Source: Streptomyces sp. NBC_00223 (GTDB lineage Bacteria > Actinomycetota > Actinomycetes > Streptomycetales > Streptomycetaceae). Taken from it: DNA of 64,000 nucleotides. The first letter of the stretch is position 1. Every line of letters begins with the position of its first letter. Shown piece after piece: positions 11,244 to 19,042 of the stretch. Location: positions 4,587,501 through 4,651,500 of the forward strand of contig NZ_CP108109.1 in the NCBI RefSeq assembly GCF_036199905.1, read 5' to 3'. The translations under genes and the position numbers were made by a program. The notes under the pieces are model-generated. The model ran no database searches, was not told where the DNA came from, and saw only the letters and a program-made list of their open reading frames with translations.

Positions 11244-12087
11244 AAGTGAACCCTCCGTACTCCCGTACGGCGCCCGCGATCTCGTCCGCCGTGGCGGCCC
11301 GGTTGTCGCCGTTGACGGGAGCGGGTCCGTCCTTCTGCGAGGAGGACTCGATCTTCCAGTCACCGCCGACCCACACGAGCTTCTCGGTGATGGTGAACCA
11401 GGAGGCGCTGACCGGCTTCGTCGACCCCTGGCCGGCCAGGCCGACCAGGTCCGTGCACCACACCTCGACGGTCATCGCGTCGGCCGCGTTCGCGGTGATC
11501 TTCGTGCCGACCGGCACGGTGCGCGAGACGAAGGTGAGGCCGCTGGGCGCGGTGCCGTCCGCGTTGAGTCCGAGTGCTTGCAGTGAGGCGCCGGAGTACG
11601 CCTGGTCGAGCTGGGTCTGGAGCGCGTCGGTGACCGCCGGGTCGTGCACGGCCGCCACGATCTCGTGCCGCCGCGCCGCGTTGAACATGTCCACCGAGCC
11701 CAGCGCCACCGCGTAGTTGGCCGCCGCCGACTGGGCGCCCTGGCCGGTGTGGGCGAAGCCCGCAGGGATGCCCGCGTTCTTCCCGCCGACCGGCCGCTCG
11801 CCGGTGGGGGCCGTCGCGGTGGACGCCCCGGACTTGGTGCCGCCGGAGCCACTGGAGCCGCCGGAACCACCGGAGCCCGCGGCGGGGGCGCCCGATCCGG
11901 CGGTGTCCTTCGTGTCCGAGGACGAGTCGCCGCCGCGGTTGGCGAAGGCCAGCGCGGCGATCAGGAGGACGACGACGCCGACGACGGTCACCAGGGCGCG
12001 CCGGGGCTGCGGCCGCCGGACGGCGCCGCTGTGCGTGCCCTCGGGCATCCTGGTCCGGGTCGGGGGTCCGTCCTGGCCGAGGCTCAT
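11233..12087 (-). CDS. single-pass membrane protein, VirB8/TcpC-like (tentative)
   Basis: 284 aa. A short basic cytoplasmic tail, one transmembrane helix (ALVTVVGVVVLLIAALAFA, about residues 31-49), a Gly/Ser linker and a roughly 170-residue extracytoplasmic domain containing SASWFTITEKLVWVGGDWKI. This topology and the WF...W pattern resemble the NTF2-like periplasmic domain of VirB8/TcpC assembly factors; that match is inferred. The ATG at 12087 lies inside ATGA, overlapping the stop of a possible 28-codon ORF. The gene ends 11 nt inside the TrbL-like gene, so the two are coupled. Confidence 0.7.
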   Translation of the reverse strand: MSLGQDGPPTRTRMPEGTHSGAVRRPQPRRALVTVVGVVVLLIAALAFANRGGDSSSDTKDTAGSGAPAAGSGGSGGSSGSGGTKSGASTATAPTGERPVGGKNAGIPAGFAHTGQGAQSAAANYAVALGSVDMFNAARRHEIVAAVHDPAVTDALQTQLDQAYSGASLQALGLNADGTAPSGLTFVSRTVPVGTKITANAADAMTVEVWCTDLVGLAGQGSTKPVSASWFTITEKLVWVGGDWKIESSSQKDGPAPVNGDNRAATADEIAGAVREYGGFTYAR

Positions 12088-12170
12088 GGTGCGGTCGCCC
12101 CCTGGGGCGCCGCGGGCACGCCGGGGCGGCACTTGGCGCGGACGGCTCCGCTGCACGGTTGAGTGGGCAT
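12084..12170 (-). CDS. possible 28-aa coupled small ORF
   Basis: ATG at 12170, stop overlapping the next start as ATGA. The product has two Cys and a C-terminal PQGATAP. Codon third positions are about 80 percent G/C, as expected for real genes here, but the ribosome binding site (GAGG, 10 nt upstream) is only fair. It may be a translational coupling device for the VirB8-like gene rather than a functional protein. No homologue recognised. Confidence 0.3.
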   Translation of the reverse strand: MPTQPCSGAVRAKCRPGVPAAPQGATAP

Positions 12171-12258
12171 CAGCACGCAGCCTCGGTCGGTACGGTGGAG
12201 CCGGGGACGGGCTCCGGGAAGTGAGCGGGTACGCGGAGTACCTGCGGGGGGCCGCGGC

Positions 12259-12567
12259 TCAGACGGCCATCCCGTACACGATGGTGAACAGGGTGCCGAG
12301 TGATCCGATGATGAACACGCCGGTCAGCCCGGCGATGATCAATCCCTTGCCCTGCTCCGCGCTGAAGGTGTCGCGCAGTGCCGTCGCGCCGATCCTCTGT
12401 TTCGCCGCGCCCCAGATCGAGATGGCCAGGCACAGCAGGATCGCCACCGCCATGACCACTTCGATCATCACACGTGCTTCGTTGCCCAGGGACCCGAAGG
12501 GTCCCCAGTCTGGGGCGATGCCACCGATGATGGTGTTGATGTCGCCCTTCTCGGCTGCCAGGAACAT
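12259..12567 (-). CDS. small two-helix membrane protein, VirB2/pilin-like position
   Basis: 102 aa (105 if a GTG at 12579 is used). Two hydrophobic helices (VMIEVVMAVAILLCLAISIWGAA and GLIIAGLTGVFIIGSLGTLFTIVYG) are joined by a polar loop, RIGATALRDTFSAEQGKG. Size and topology match VirB2/TrbC-type pilin or small channel subunits of type IV systems. It is the first substantial gene of the minus-strand operon, which fits a structural subunit. No cleavable signal is obvious, so it may be an integral subunit rather than a processed pilin. The ATG at 12567 has GGTGAG 6 nt upstream. Confidence 0.68.
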   Translation of the reverse strand: MFLAAEKGDINTIIGGIAPDWGPFGSLGNEARVMIEVVMAVAILLCLAISIWGAAKQRIGATALRDTFSAEQGKGLIIAGLTGVFIIGSLGTLFTIVYGMAV

Positions 12568-12823
12568 GTAACTCACCACCCCGCTCGATCAGTTGACTCC
12601 CTTGCCGGGGCGCAAGGGGGCCAGGATCTATCTTGACGGAGGATGCCGCTGTTGCATGTCGACTCGGCGACTTTCTCGGCGGAACCTCCGTGTGATCCGG
12701 CTCCCAGCCGTCAGACTGGTGCGTGGACCGGTGTTCGAAGAACAGGGACGACTACTCTGTGTATCACGAGCATCACCGTAGGGCAACGACGGGAACAAGG
12801 GTGAACGGAAGGGGTGTCCTGCC

Positions 12824-13825
12824 GTGGCGCGCAAGGTCTGGCTCACCGTCATTATCGGTGCGGGCCTGAGCTTTTCGTTCCTCGCCCTGCTCGTCGTCGG
12901 TACGTACTCGGCCGCCGCGGGGCTTTCGAACAACGGCGGCGGGACTGTAACCCTGGCCAAAGGCGCGGTGCCGGCGGAATATCAGCCGATCGTACTCAAA
13001 TGGGGCAATCTGTGCCCCGCGCTCAATCCGGCGCTGCTCGCCGCCCAGCTCTACCAGGAGAGCGGCTGGAACCCGCGCGCCCAGAGTTCGGCGCAGGCGC
13101 AGGGTATCGCCCAGTTCATCCCGGGCACCTGGGCGACCCACGGGGTGGACGGCAACGGGGACGGCAAGCGGGACATCTGGGACCCGCAGGACGCGATTCC
13201 GTCGGCGGCCTCGTACGACTGCGAGCTGGCGTCGTATGTGAAGAACGTGCCCGGCGACAACACGGACAACATGCTCGCCTCGTACAACGCGGGCGCGTAC
13301 GCGGTGATCCAGGCCGGCGGCGTGCCGCCGTACGCGGAGACGCAGAATTATGTGAAGATCATCCGTACCTTGGAGAAGAGCTTCGCCGCGCCGGTCGGTC
13401 AGCTCCAGCCGTCGCAGCAGGCGGCCGCGGCGATCTACTACGCGCAGCAGCAGCTCGGCACGAAGTATCTGTGGGGCGGTGAGGGCACGGCGGAGCAGGG
13501 CGGCCGGTTCGACTGCTCGGGTCTGACGCAGGCCGCGTACCATTCGGTCGGGATCTCGCTGCCGCGTGTGGCGAACGACCAGTGGAACGCGGGGGCGCAC
13601 CCGAGCCGCGCCGAACTCCTCCCCGGCGACCTCGTCTTCTTCGCGTACGACCTGAACGACCCGCGGTCCATCCACCATGTGGGCATCTACGTGGGCGGCG
13701 GCTACATGATCGACGCTCCGCACACCGGGGCCGTCATCCGGTTCGACCCGATCGACAGTCCCGACTACATCGGGGCGACCCGCGTCACCGAGGCCGGGGC
13801 CCAGGCGCTGCCGACCGCGGCGTGA
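12824..13825 (+). CDS. lytic transglycosylase / NlpC-P60 peptidoglycan hydrolase
   Basis: 333-aa two-domain cell-wall enzyme with an N-terminal membrane anchor or signal (residues 5-32). An SLT-type transglycosylase domain follows with catalytic Glu79 in YQESGWNP and the GIAQFIPGTW motif, then an NlpC/P60 domain (about 200-330) with Cys231 (FDCSGL) and His285 (HHVGIYVG). The GTG start at 12824 is preceded by GGAAGGGGTG. It is divergent from the secretion-like operon and is the expected VirB1-like partner that opens peptidoglycan for the channel; two hydrolase domains in one chain are typical of Gram-positive conjugation systems. Confidence 0.9.
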   Translation: MARKVWLTVIIGAGLSFSFLALLVVGTYSAAAGLSNNGGGTVTLAKGAVPAEYQPIVLKWGNLCPALNPALLAAQLYQESGWNPRAQSSAQAQGIAQFIPGTWATHGVDGNGDGKRDIWDPQDAIPSAASYDCELASYVKNVPGDNTDNMLASYNAGAYAVIQAGGVPPYAETQNYVKIIRTLEKSFAAPVGQLQPSQQAAAAIYYAQQQLGTKYLWGGEGTAEQGGRFDCSGLTQAAYHSVGISLPRVANDQWNAGAHPSRAELLPGDLVFFAYDLNDPRSIHHVGIYVGGGYMIDAPHTGAVIRFDPIDSPDYIGATRVTEAGAQALPTAA

Positions 13826-14108
13826 CTGTCCTCATCGCGGAGCAGTTGTCATTGTGACCCATGTGACAAGCGCGCAGGGTGAGGTCGTGCCCAGAGGGTT
13901 GGCCTGCGATGCCGTTTTGTCCGTGTCCCCTGGTCACCCTTGTGTAACAGCCTGGTGATCTTCTGGCGAAGACCGGAACGCTACATACCGTGTCGGGCGT
14001 TGTACGGGGGAGAATGGCGCGGGACGCAAGCGACGGGGGTTGCGCACGAGCCGAGCCGGGACATACAGCCAGTTGCCGGTCATTTGCTAGTTAAGGGGCA
14101 CCACCGCT

Positions 14109-14798
14109 ATGGCAGAGGTCGCTAACGACAGCGTGAACCCCGACATCAGCCTGCTCCGTGACATCAACGGCCTTGCCAAGCAGGCGCCGCGCGGGGTCGA
14201 CCACGCGATGGAGTTCATGGGCGAGTACGGGCTGATCGCGCTCATGCTGCTGCTGGCCGGCTGGTGCTGGTGGCGGGTCGCCCGCCGCTCCGAGGACGCG
14301 CCCGCCGCGGTCGCCGGGGTGCTCTGGGCCGTGCTCGCCGCCGGGATCGCCCTGCTGATCAACATTCCCGTCCGCGCCCTGGTCCAGCGCCCCCGGCCCT
14401 TTGTCGAACACGACGGTCTCGACGTCCTGATCAGCGGCAAGAACGACTACTCCTTCGTCAGCGACCACGCCACACTGACCGCCGCGGTGGCCGTCGGGCT
14501 CTTCATGGTCAGCCGCAAGGTCGGCGCGCTGGCTCTCTTCCTCGCGCTCTGCGAAGGCTTCTGCCGGGTCTTCATGGGGGTCCACTACCCCACCGACGTG
14601 ATCGGCGGCTTCGCCCTCGGCACCGCGACGGCCCTGCTGTTCGCCCCCCTCGCCCTGACCCTGCTGACCGCCCTCACCCGCGCCATCGGCTCCTCCCGTG
14701 TCCAGTTCCTCGTCCGGACCCGCCGTCACCCGGCCGCCGCGCGCGACGATCACCCGGCCTCGCAGCAGAGCGCGGCGGACAAGGGCCTGGCGGCGTAG
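14109..14798 (+). CDS. PAP2-family membrane phosphatase
   Basis: 229 aa with about five transmembrane helices. The three PAP2 signature blocks are present: RALVQRPRP, SFVSDHA (the usual SGH replaced by SDH) and CRVFMGVHYPTDVIGG with the catalytic His and Asp. It probably removes phosphate from undecaprenyl pyrophosphate or a phosphatidyl lipid at the outer face of the membrane. The ATG has AAGGGG upstream. The 283-bp gap before it holds no gene that can be supported. The basic C-terminal tail (RTRRHPAAARDDH) is cytoplasmic. Confidence 0.88.
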   Translation: MAEVANDSVNPDISLLRDINGLAKQAPRGVDHAMEFMGEYGLIALMLLLAGWCWWRVARRSEDAPAAVAGVLWAVLAAGIALLINIPVRALVQRPRPFVEHDGLDVLISGKNDYSFVSDHATLTAAVAVGLFMVSRKVGALALFLALCEGFCRVFMGVHYPTDVIGGFALGTATALLFAPLALTLLTALTRAIGSSRVQFLVRTRRHPAAARDDHPASQQSAADKGLAA

Positions 14799-14946
14799 GG
14801 TACTTGCCCCGGGCGTGAAGGGGATGTGAAGTGTGCCCCGAACACGTACCGATCACGGAACGCCCCTACAGCCCCATCACGCGCGCCGGTAGTGTCTGGA
14901 TCTGCTCGCAACCGTCTGGAACCGGATGACTCACGGGGGCTCCAAC

Positions 14947-15615
14947 GTGATCCGCTCTACCCTGCCCGTCGCTGTCGCCCTCGCCGCGTCGGCGGCTCTG
15001 CTGCTGACCGCTTGCGGCGGCGGCGGTTCCGACAGCTCGGACACGATCCAGTCGGCGGCGACCGACACGGCGTCGAGCACGACGACCACGGCGTCGCCCT
15101 CTCCCACGGCAGCCGAGGGCCCCGCCGCCCCCGACTTCGCCCTCCCGTCGGACGTGAAGATCGACTTCGTCGCATTCACCAGCACCGACCCGACGGAGAA
15201 GGCGGTCCTGCGTGACGCCACCTACGCCGCCACGGCGGTGGTGGAGACGGAGGCGCTGGGGAAGCCGCAGGAGACGCCGAACCTCAAGCGGTACTTCACC
15301 GGGGTGCACGGCGCGGAACTCGCCGATCAGCTGATCTCCTACGGAAAATCCGGCAAGGTCGCGACCGGCACGTTCCGTTATTACCAGCCGAAGGTGACGG
15401 TCAACAAGCAGGCGAATTCGGTGACCGTCGCGTTCTGTGAGGACCAGCGCAAGGCGTACGACAAGGACGTCAAGACGGGGAAAGTGAATGTGACGGCCCC
15501 GACGCTCAACAGCTTCAATTCCTGGACGTACGTCATGGACAAGGGCGCGACGGGAGAGTGGAAGGTCTTCAACTACAGCTGGATCCACGGGGTGAAGAAG
15601 TGTCAGGTGGCCTGA
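14947..15615 (+). CDS. secreted lipoprotein of unknown function
   Basis: 222 aa. A clear lipoprotein signal (LAASAALLLTACGGGG) gives a lipidated Cys; a Ser/Thr/Ala-rich linker and a 150-residue extracellular domain ending WKVFNYSWIHGVKKC follow. GTG at 14947 is preferred to ATG at 14926 because GGGGG lies 7 nt before it and the signal peptide is then normal in length. The gene overlaps the next one by 16 nt, so they form an operon. The SIM-like C-terminal region (WTYVMDKGATGEWKVFNY) suggests an NTF2-like fold, but no family is recognised with confidence. Confidence 0.75.
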   Translation: MIRSTLPVAVALAASAALLLTACGGGGSDSSDTIQSAATDTASSTTTTASPSPTAAEGPAAPDFALPSDVKIDFVAFTSTDPTEKAVLRDATYAATAVVETEALGKPQETPNLKRYFTGVHGAELADQLISYGKSGKVATGTFRYYQPKVTVNKQANSVTVAFCEDQRKAYDKDVKTGKVNVTAPTLNSFNSWTYVMDKGATGEWKVFNYSWIHGVKKCQVA

Positions 15616-16625
15616 ATTTCCGCCTCGCGCGCCGCTCCGTCGTGGCGGTGGCCTGCCTGTCGGTCATGGGTGCGGCCGCGGTGTTCGGGCTGGGTACCGG
15701 TCCGGCGGTCGCGGACATCAGCGCGCAGCCCAGCGCGACGACCAGCGTCGGCGCCGGCAGCGACTCCAGCAGGCTCTACGCCGACGTGCACTGGACCAAG
15801 CGCGGTATTCCGAAGGGCGGCGGCTCCCAGCCGATCACCTCGTCCAATGCGAACTGGTCACCCCCGGTGTGCTGGTACAAGAGCTTTACTCCGGCGGAGT
15901 TCGAGGCGGAGATCGAGCGGCGGTACATCGAGGCGGGGCAGGCGAACGCGGGCACGGTCTACAACTATTACTACGAGATCCAGTCCCAGATGAACGAGAT
16001 CGACTACCACAAAGGCGACCACGGCAGTTGGTGGGTGCTCGAGTGGAATCCCTCGGTGGAGATCAGTCCCGACTCGATCTGCCCGTACGACACCGGGTGG
16101 CTGTGGCAAGGTCCCGCCGATCCCGCGCCCCCCGCGCCCGTGACCCCGGAAATGCTGGCGCAGGCCGCCTATGGGGAGACGAGGCTGCCGACGCGAACGG
16201 TGGTGCTCAGCCCGCGGGCGGACAACCAGAAGGTCAATCTGGCCACGTATGTGAAGTTCGCGGAGGCCATTCCGGAGGTGTCGGTCACCGCGTCGCTCGA
16301 CGGCGTGTCGGCGACGGTCGTGGCCGTGCCGTACAGCCTGCACATCGACGCGGGTACGACCTATGCCTCGCCGACGAGTTGCGACTACACCTTCACGGAT
16401 TCCGGGGACGGATACACGGTCGACAGTTCGGACGCGGGTTGCAACGTCACGTACCGCAAGGCCACCGCCGGTGACAGCACATACGAACTCCAGGCCCGGA
16501 TCACCTGGCGGGTGTCCTGGACGCCGACCGCGGAGCCCCAGCCCGGCGGCACTCCGCTGGACGACGGATATTCGACGTATCCCCAGCCCGTGCGTGTGCA
16601 GGAGATCCAAGCCGTCAACCGGTGA
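15600..16625 (+). CDS. secreted protein of unknown function
   Basis: 341 aa. Signal peptide ARRSVVAVACLSVMGAAAVFGLG... ending near AVADIS, then a secreted region rich in Trp, Tyr and Asn with motifs CWYKSFTPAEFEAEIERRY and NYYYEIQSQMNEIDYHKGDHGSWWV. Later Cys pairs (SCDYTF, AGCNV) suggest a disulfide. The GTG start at 15600 lies inside the preceding lipoprotein gene, with AAGAA just upstream; the two products probably work together outside the cell. No enzyme motif was recognised. Confidence 0.72.
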   Translation: MSGGLNFRLARRSVVAVACLSVMGAAAVFGLGTGPAVADISAQPSATTSVGAGSDSSRLYADVHWTKRGIPKGGGSQPITSSNANWSPPVCWYKSFTPAEFEAEIERRYIEAGQANAGTVYNYYYEIQSQMNEIDYHKGDHGSWWVLEWNPSVEISPDSICPYDTGWLWQGPADPAPPAPVTPEMLAQAAYGETRLPTRTVVLSPRADNQKVNLATYVKFAEAIPEVSVTASLDGVSATVVAVPYSLHIDAGTTYASPTSCDYTFTDSGDGYTVDSSDAGCNVTYRKATAGDSTYELQARITWRVSWTPTAEPQPGGTPLDDGYSTYPQPVRVQEIQAVNR

Positions 16626-16674
16626 TCGCCCCGGGCGCGGGCCCGCGGGGGAACCGGCCGGCGGGGAGGCCCAC

Positions 16675-16703
16675 TTGTGCCGCTCCGGCCCCATGACTAG
16701 CGT
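16675..16703 (+). promoter_or_regulatory. promoter for small ORF
   Basis: TTGTGC (16675-16680), a 17-bp spacer, TAGCGT (16698-16703). This is a good actinomycete housekeeping-sigma match placed 62 bp before the start of the 51-aa ORF. Confidence 0.55.
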
Positions 16704-16764
16704 CGTGAAACGCCGTCACCTAAAGGGGTCGGCCCAACACGGAGTGTCCCGGGGGGAATCCAGC

Positions 16765-16920
16765 ATGGCGGACCTTGCGCTCACGGATCCGGCGGCGTCG
16801 GCCCGGTCCTTACCGAGGGGCGACGCCCGCTCGGGGAACACCCCGGGCGGGACCAGGCACGCGGGCGACGCCCGCACCGCCGCGGTGGCGTCGCTCGTCG
16901 ATCCCCTGACCGGATGGTAG
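16765..16920 (+). CDS. 51-aa peptide gene containing a TTA codon
   Basis: Short ORF with a strong ribosome binding site (GGGGGG, 8 nt before ATG), a promoter-like pair upstream and about 90 percent G/C at third codon positions, all of which support translation. The peptide begins MADLALTDPAASARS, has a basic Gly-rich middle and ends VASLVDPLTGW; no signal peptide, helix or Cys. Codon 16 is TTA (16810-16812), rare in such genomes and read only by the bldA tRNA in Streptomyces, which would link expression to development. It converges on the FAD oxidase gene with a 16-bp gap. No homologue recognised; a secreted or modified peptide is a guess. Confidence 0.5.
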   Translation: MADLALTDPAASARSLPRGDARSGNTPGGTRHAGDARTAAVASLVDPLTGW

Positions 16921-16936
16921 GCCGCACGCCCCGGAG

Positions 16937-18592
16937 CTACAGCGCCTGCGGAAAGGTGAACATCCGCGTGGGATCCAGGCGGGCCTTGACGTTCGCCAGC
17001 TTCGCGGCGTTCGGACCGTAGTACGCGCTGCGCCAGTTCGTCAGCGACGGGTCCGCGTAGTTCTGGTAGGCCGCGCCGGAGGCGTAGCGGCGCAGGGCGG
17101 TGTGCGTCGTGTCGAGCCAGGACGTGGTGGACAGCGTGTCCGAGGCGATGTACTGCGCCAGGAAGCGCGAGCCGCGGTGGGCGAAGGCGGTGGCCGTGGG
17201 CGAGGGGCGGTTGACCGCGCCGCCGAGGGCGGTCAGCGCGATGCTGCCGTCGCCCCCGCTCGACCCGCCCGCCAGCCGCTGGACCTGGGAGACCATCGCG
17301 TCGACGCCCGCCGCGGACAGATCGGCGTCGTAGAAGTCGGACCGCGCGGTGTACGTCTCGCGCTCCAGGTGCCCGTTGGGCGCGAGGTGGCACTGGGCCG
17401 CGGACAGGCCCGCGCAGCCCGCGTACGAGAACATCGCGTCGACATACGCGTGCGGGCGCAGCGAGACCGAGGCCGCGTCCGATCCCACCGCGGCGGCGAG
17501 CGTGTCCGACGCGGCGGCCAGGTCGTCGCGGGAGCCGGTGGAGAGCATCGCGACGGAGACCGTGGGGGAGCCGCCGCCCGTGCAGTCCAGGTGCAGCGCG
17601 GACCAGATGTGGTCGGGCTGGTCCGGGCCCCAGCGCTGCCAGGCGGTGACCACGGCGGCCGCCCGGCTCCACGGCCAGGTGAGGTAGCCGCTGACGACCT
17701 GGGGTATGGGGTGCGTGGTGAACCGAAGTTCGGTGACGACCCCGAAGTTGCCGTTGCCCGCGCCGCGCAGCGCCCAGAAGACATCGGGCTCGGCCTCGGC
17801 GGAGACCTCGTGGGTACGTCCGTCGGCGGTGACGAGGGTGGCGCCGATCAGATTGTCACAGGTCAGACCCATGGAACGGCTCATCACCCCGTGCCCGCCG
17901 CCCAGCGTGAGCCCGGAGATCGCGACCGAGGGGCAGGAGCCGCCCGGGACCGTACGGCCGTACCGGCCGAGGGTGTTGTAGAGGTCGATCAGCCGTACGC
18001 CCGCGCCGACCGTGGCGACCGTGCCGTCGAGGCGTATCGCGTTGAGCCGCGAGACGTCGATGATCAGCCGCCCGTCGCCGCTCGACCAGCCCGCGTACGT
18101 GTGGCCGCCGCTGCGGATGGCGGGCGGGGTGGCCGTACGGCGGGCGAAGTCCAGGCAGGCGCGGATGTCGTCGGTGCCGGTGACATAGGCGATGGCGGCC
18201 GGACGCAGGTGGTCGAAGCGGGTGTTGTAGAGGAGACGGTCGGTGGCGTACGCGCTGTCGGTGGGGCGTACGAGGTCGCCGTCGAGGGTGGAGGCGAGCG
18301 CGGGCCAGTCGGGCTTGACCGGTGCGGCGGGGGAGGGGGTCCGGGTGGCCGTGGCGGTGGGGGAGGAGAGGCCGCCGCCCTTGGCGCCGCCGGCAGCGCT
18401 GCCCTGAGCGCCGCCCTTCGCGTCGGCGTCCCCGTCACCCGTGCAGCCGCTCAGCAGCGCGGCGGCGAGCAGTCCGCCGCCGGCCAGCAGGGCCCTGCGT
18501 CGCTCCACCGGCCGGGCCGGGGCGGCCGGTTGCCCGTCCGCCACGGGTGCCACCGTCGCCCGGGCCGCCGTCCGTTCGTCCACTCGTTCCAC
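16937..18592 (-). CDS. Tat-exported FAD-dependent oxidoreductase (berberine-bridge type)
   Basis: 551 aa. The N-terminus has a twin-arginine run (ERRRALLAGGG, residues 30-40) and a lipobox LLSGC with Cys50, so it should be exported folded and lipid-anchored. The FAD-binding domain contains RSGGHTYAG with His164 and GGSCPSVAISGLTLGGGHG with Cys220. These are the positions that bind flavin twice covalently in berberine-bridge enzymes. The C-terminal BBE motif (NYADPSLTNWRSAYYGPNAAKLANVK) is present. Likely a carbohydrate or alcohol oxidase; the substrate is unknown. Start GTG at 18592; a second GTG three codons later is possible. Confidence 0.88.
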   Translation of the reverse strand: MERVDERTAARATVAPVADGQPAAPARPVERRRALLAGGGLLAAALLSGCTGDGDADAKGGAQGSAAGGAKGGGLSSPTATATRTPSPAAPVKPDWPALASTLDGDLVRPTDSAYATDRLLYNTRFDHLRPAAIAYVTGTDDIRACLDFARRTATPPAIRSGGHTYAGWSSGDGRLIIDVSRLNAIRLDGTVATVGAGVRLIDLYNTLGRYGRTVPGGSCPSVAISGLTLGGGHGVMSRSMGLTCDNLIGATLVTADGRTHEVSAEAEPDVFWALRGAGNGNFGVVTELRFTTHPIPQVVSGYLTWPWSRAAAVVTAWQRWGPDQPDHIWSALHLDCTGGGSPTVSVAMLSTGSRDDLAAASDTLAAAVGSDAASVSLRPHAYVDAMFSYAGCAGLSAAQCHLAPNGHLERETYTARSDFYDADLSAAGVDAMVSQVQRLAGGSSGGDGSIALTALGGAVNRPSPTATAFAHRGSRFLAQYIASDTLSTTSWLDTTHTALRRYASGAAYQNYADPSLTNWRSAYYGPNAAKLANVKARLDPTRMFTFPQAL

Positions 18593-18796
18593 CGCCGTAT
18601 CCGCTCACCGGGCCGGGGGCCCGCGGGCAGGCGCCCACGGTCACACACGCACCTTCGGTAGCCCAAGACGTCGAAGGGCTCGTTCCGGTTGCGGTTGCCC
18701 ACAGCGGGCGGTGGTATGCCGGTCGCCGCGGTCGGCCGGCGGCCCGCCCGCGTACGCCGGTCGCTCCCGGGCCGGTTCGCGCGCTCTTCGCCGAGC

Positions 18797-18949
18797 TCAG
18801 CCCGAGGTGGCGTGCTCGTGGGCGTCCCGCCGCGCGCGGTCCCTTGCCCGGCGCGCCGGACCCTGCCACCCGCAGGTGCAGCGCGCGAGCGCGAAGGCGC
18901 CGCGCTCGACGACGGACGCCTCGTGACGGGTGTCGGAAACATTGAGCAC
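18797..18949 (-). CDS. small CxCGW-motif protein
   Basis: 50 aa, too short for most ORF cut-offs. The chain begins MLNVSDTRHEASVVERGAF and carries ALARCTCGWQGPARRARD followed by an Arg/Ala-rich helix ending DAHEHATSG. The composition is that of a real protein, with a potential CxC metal or thiol pair and a DNA- or RNA-binding-like basic helix. The GTG start at 18949 has no Shine-Dalgarno, but TACCGT (complement at 18956-18961) ends 6 nt upstream, so the mRNA would be leaderless. Function unknown; I have an impression that similar short CGW proteins occur in actinomycetes but cannot verify it. Confidence 0.6.
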   Translation of the reverse strand: MLNVSDTRHEASVVERGAFALARCTCGWQGPARRARDRARRDAHEHATSG

Positions 18950-19042
18950 GACACCACGGTATCGGGCGTGACGGGCGCGTCGAGACCGTCGTTATCGGGG
19001 TGAGGCCCAGCCGGTACGACACGACGGTGCAGGGATGGACGG
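18950..19042. other. intergenic region with leaderless promoter
   Basis: Region between the small CxCGW gene (minus) and the lipoprotein gene (plus). It holds the TACCGT -10 of the small gene at 18956-18961 and two copies of TATCGGG (near 18960 and 18994) in the same orientation; no further gene. The 204 bp between the small gene and the FAD oxidase start (18593-18796) shows nothing I can name. Confidence 0.4.

Noticed and set aside
13846..13869. TTGTCA...TGACAA palindrome after the transglycosylase
   Set aside because: Short arms and a position just after the stop; might be a weak terminator, with no regulator suggested.
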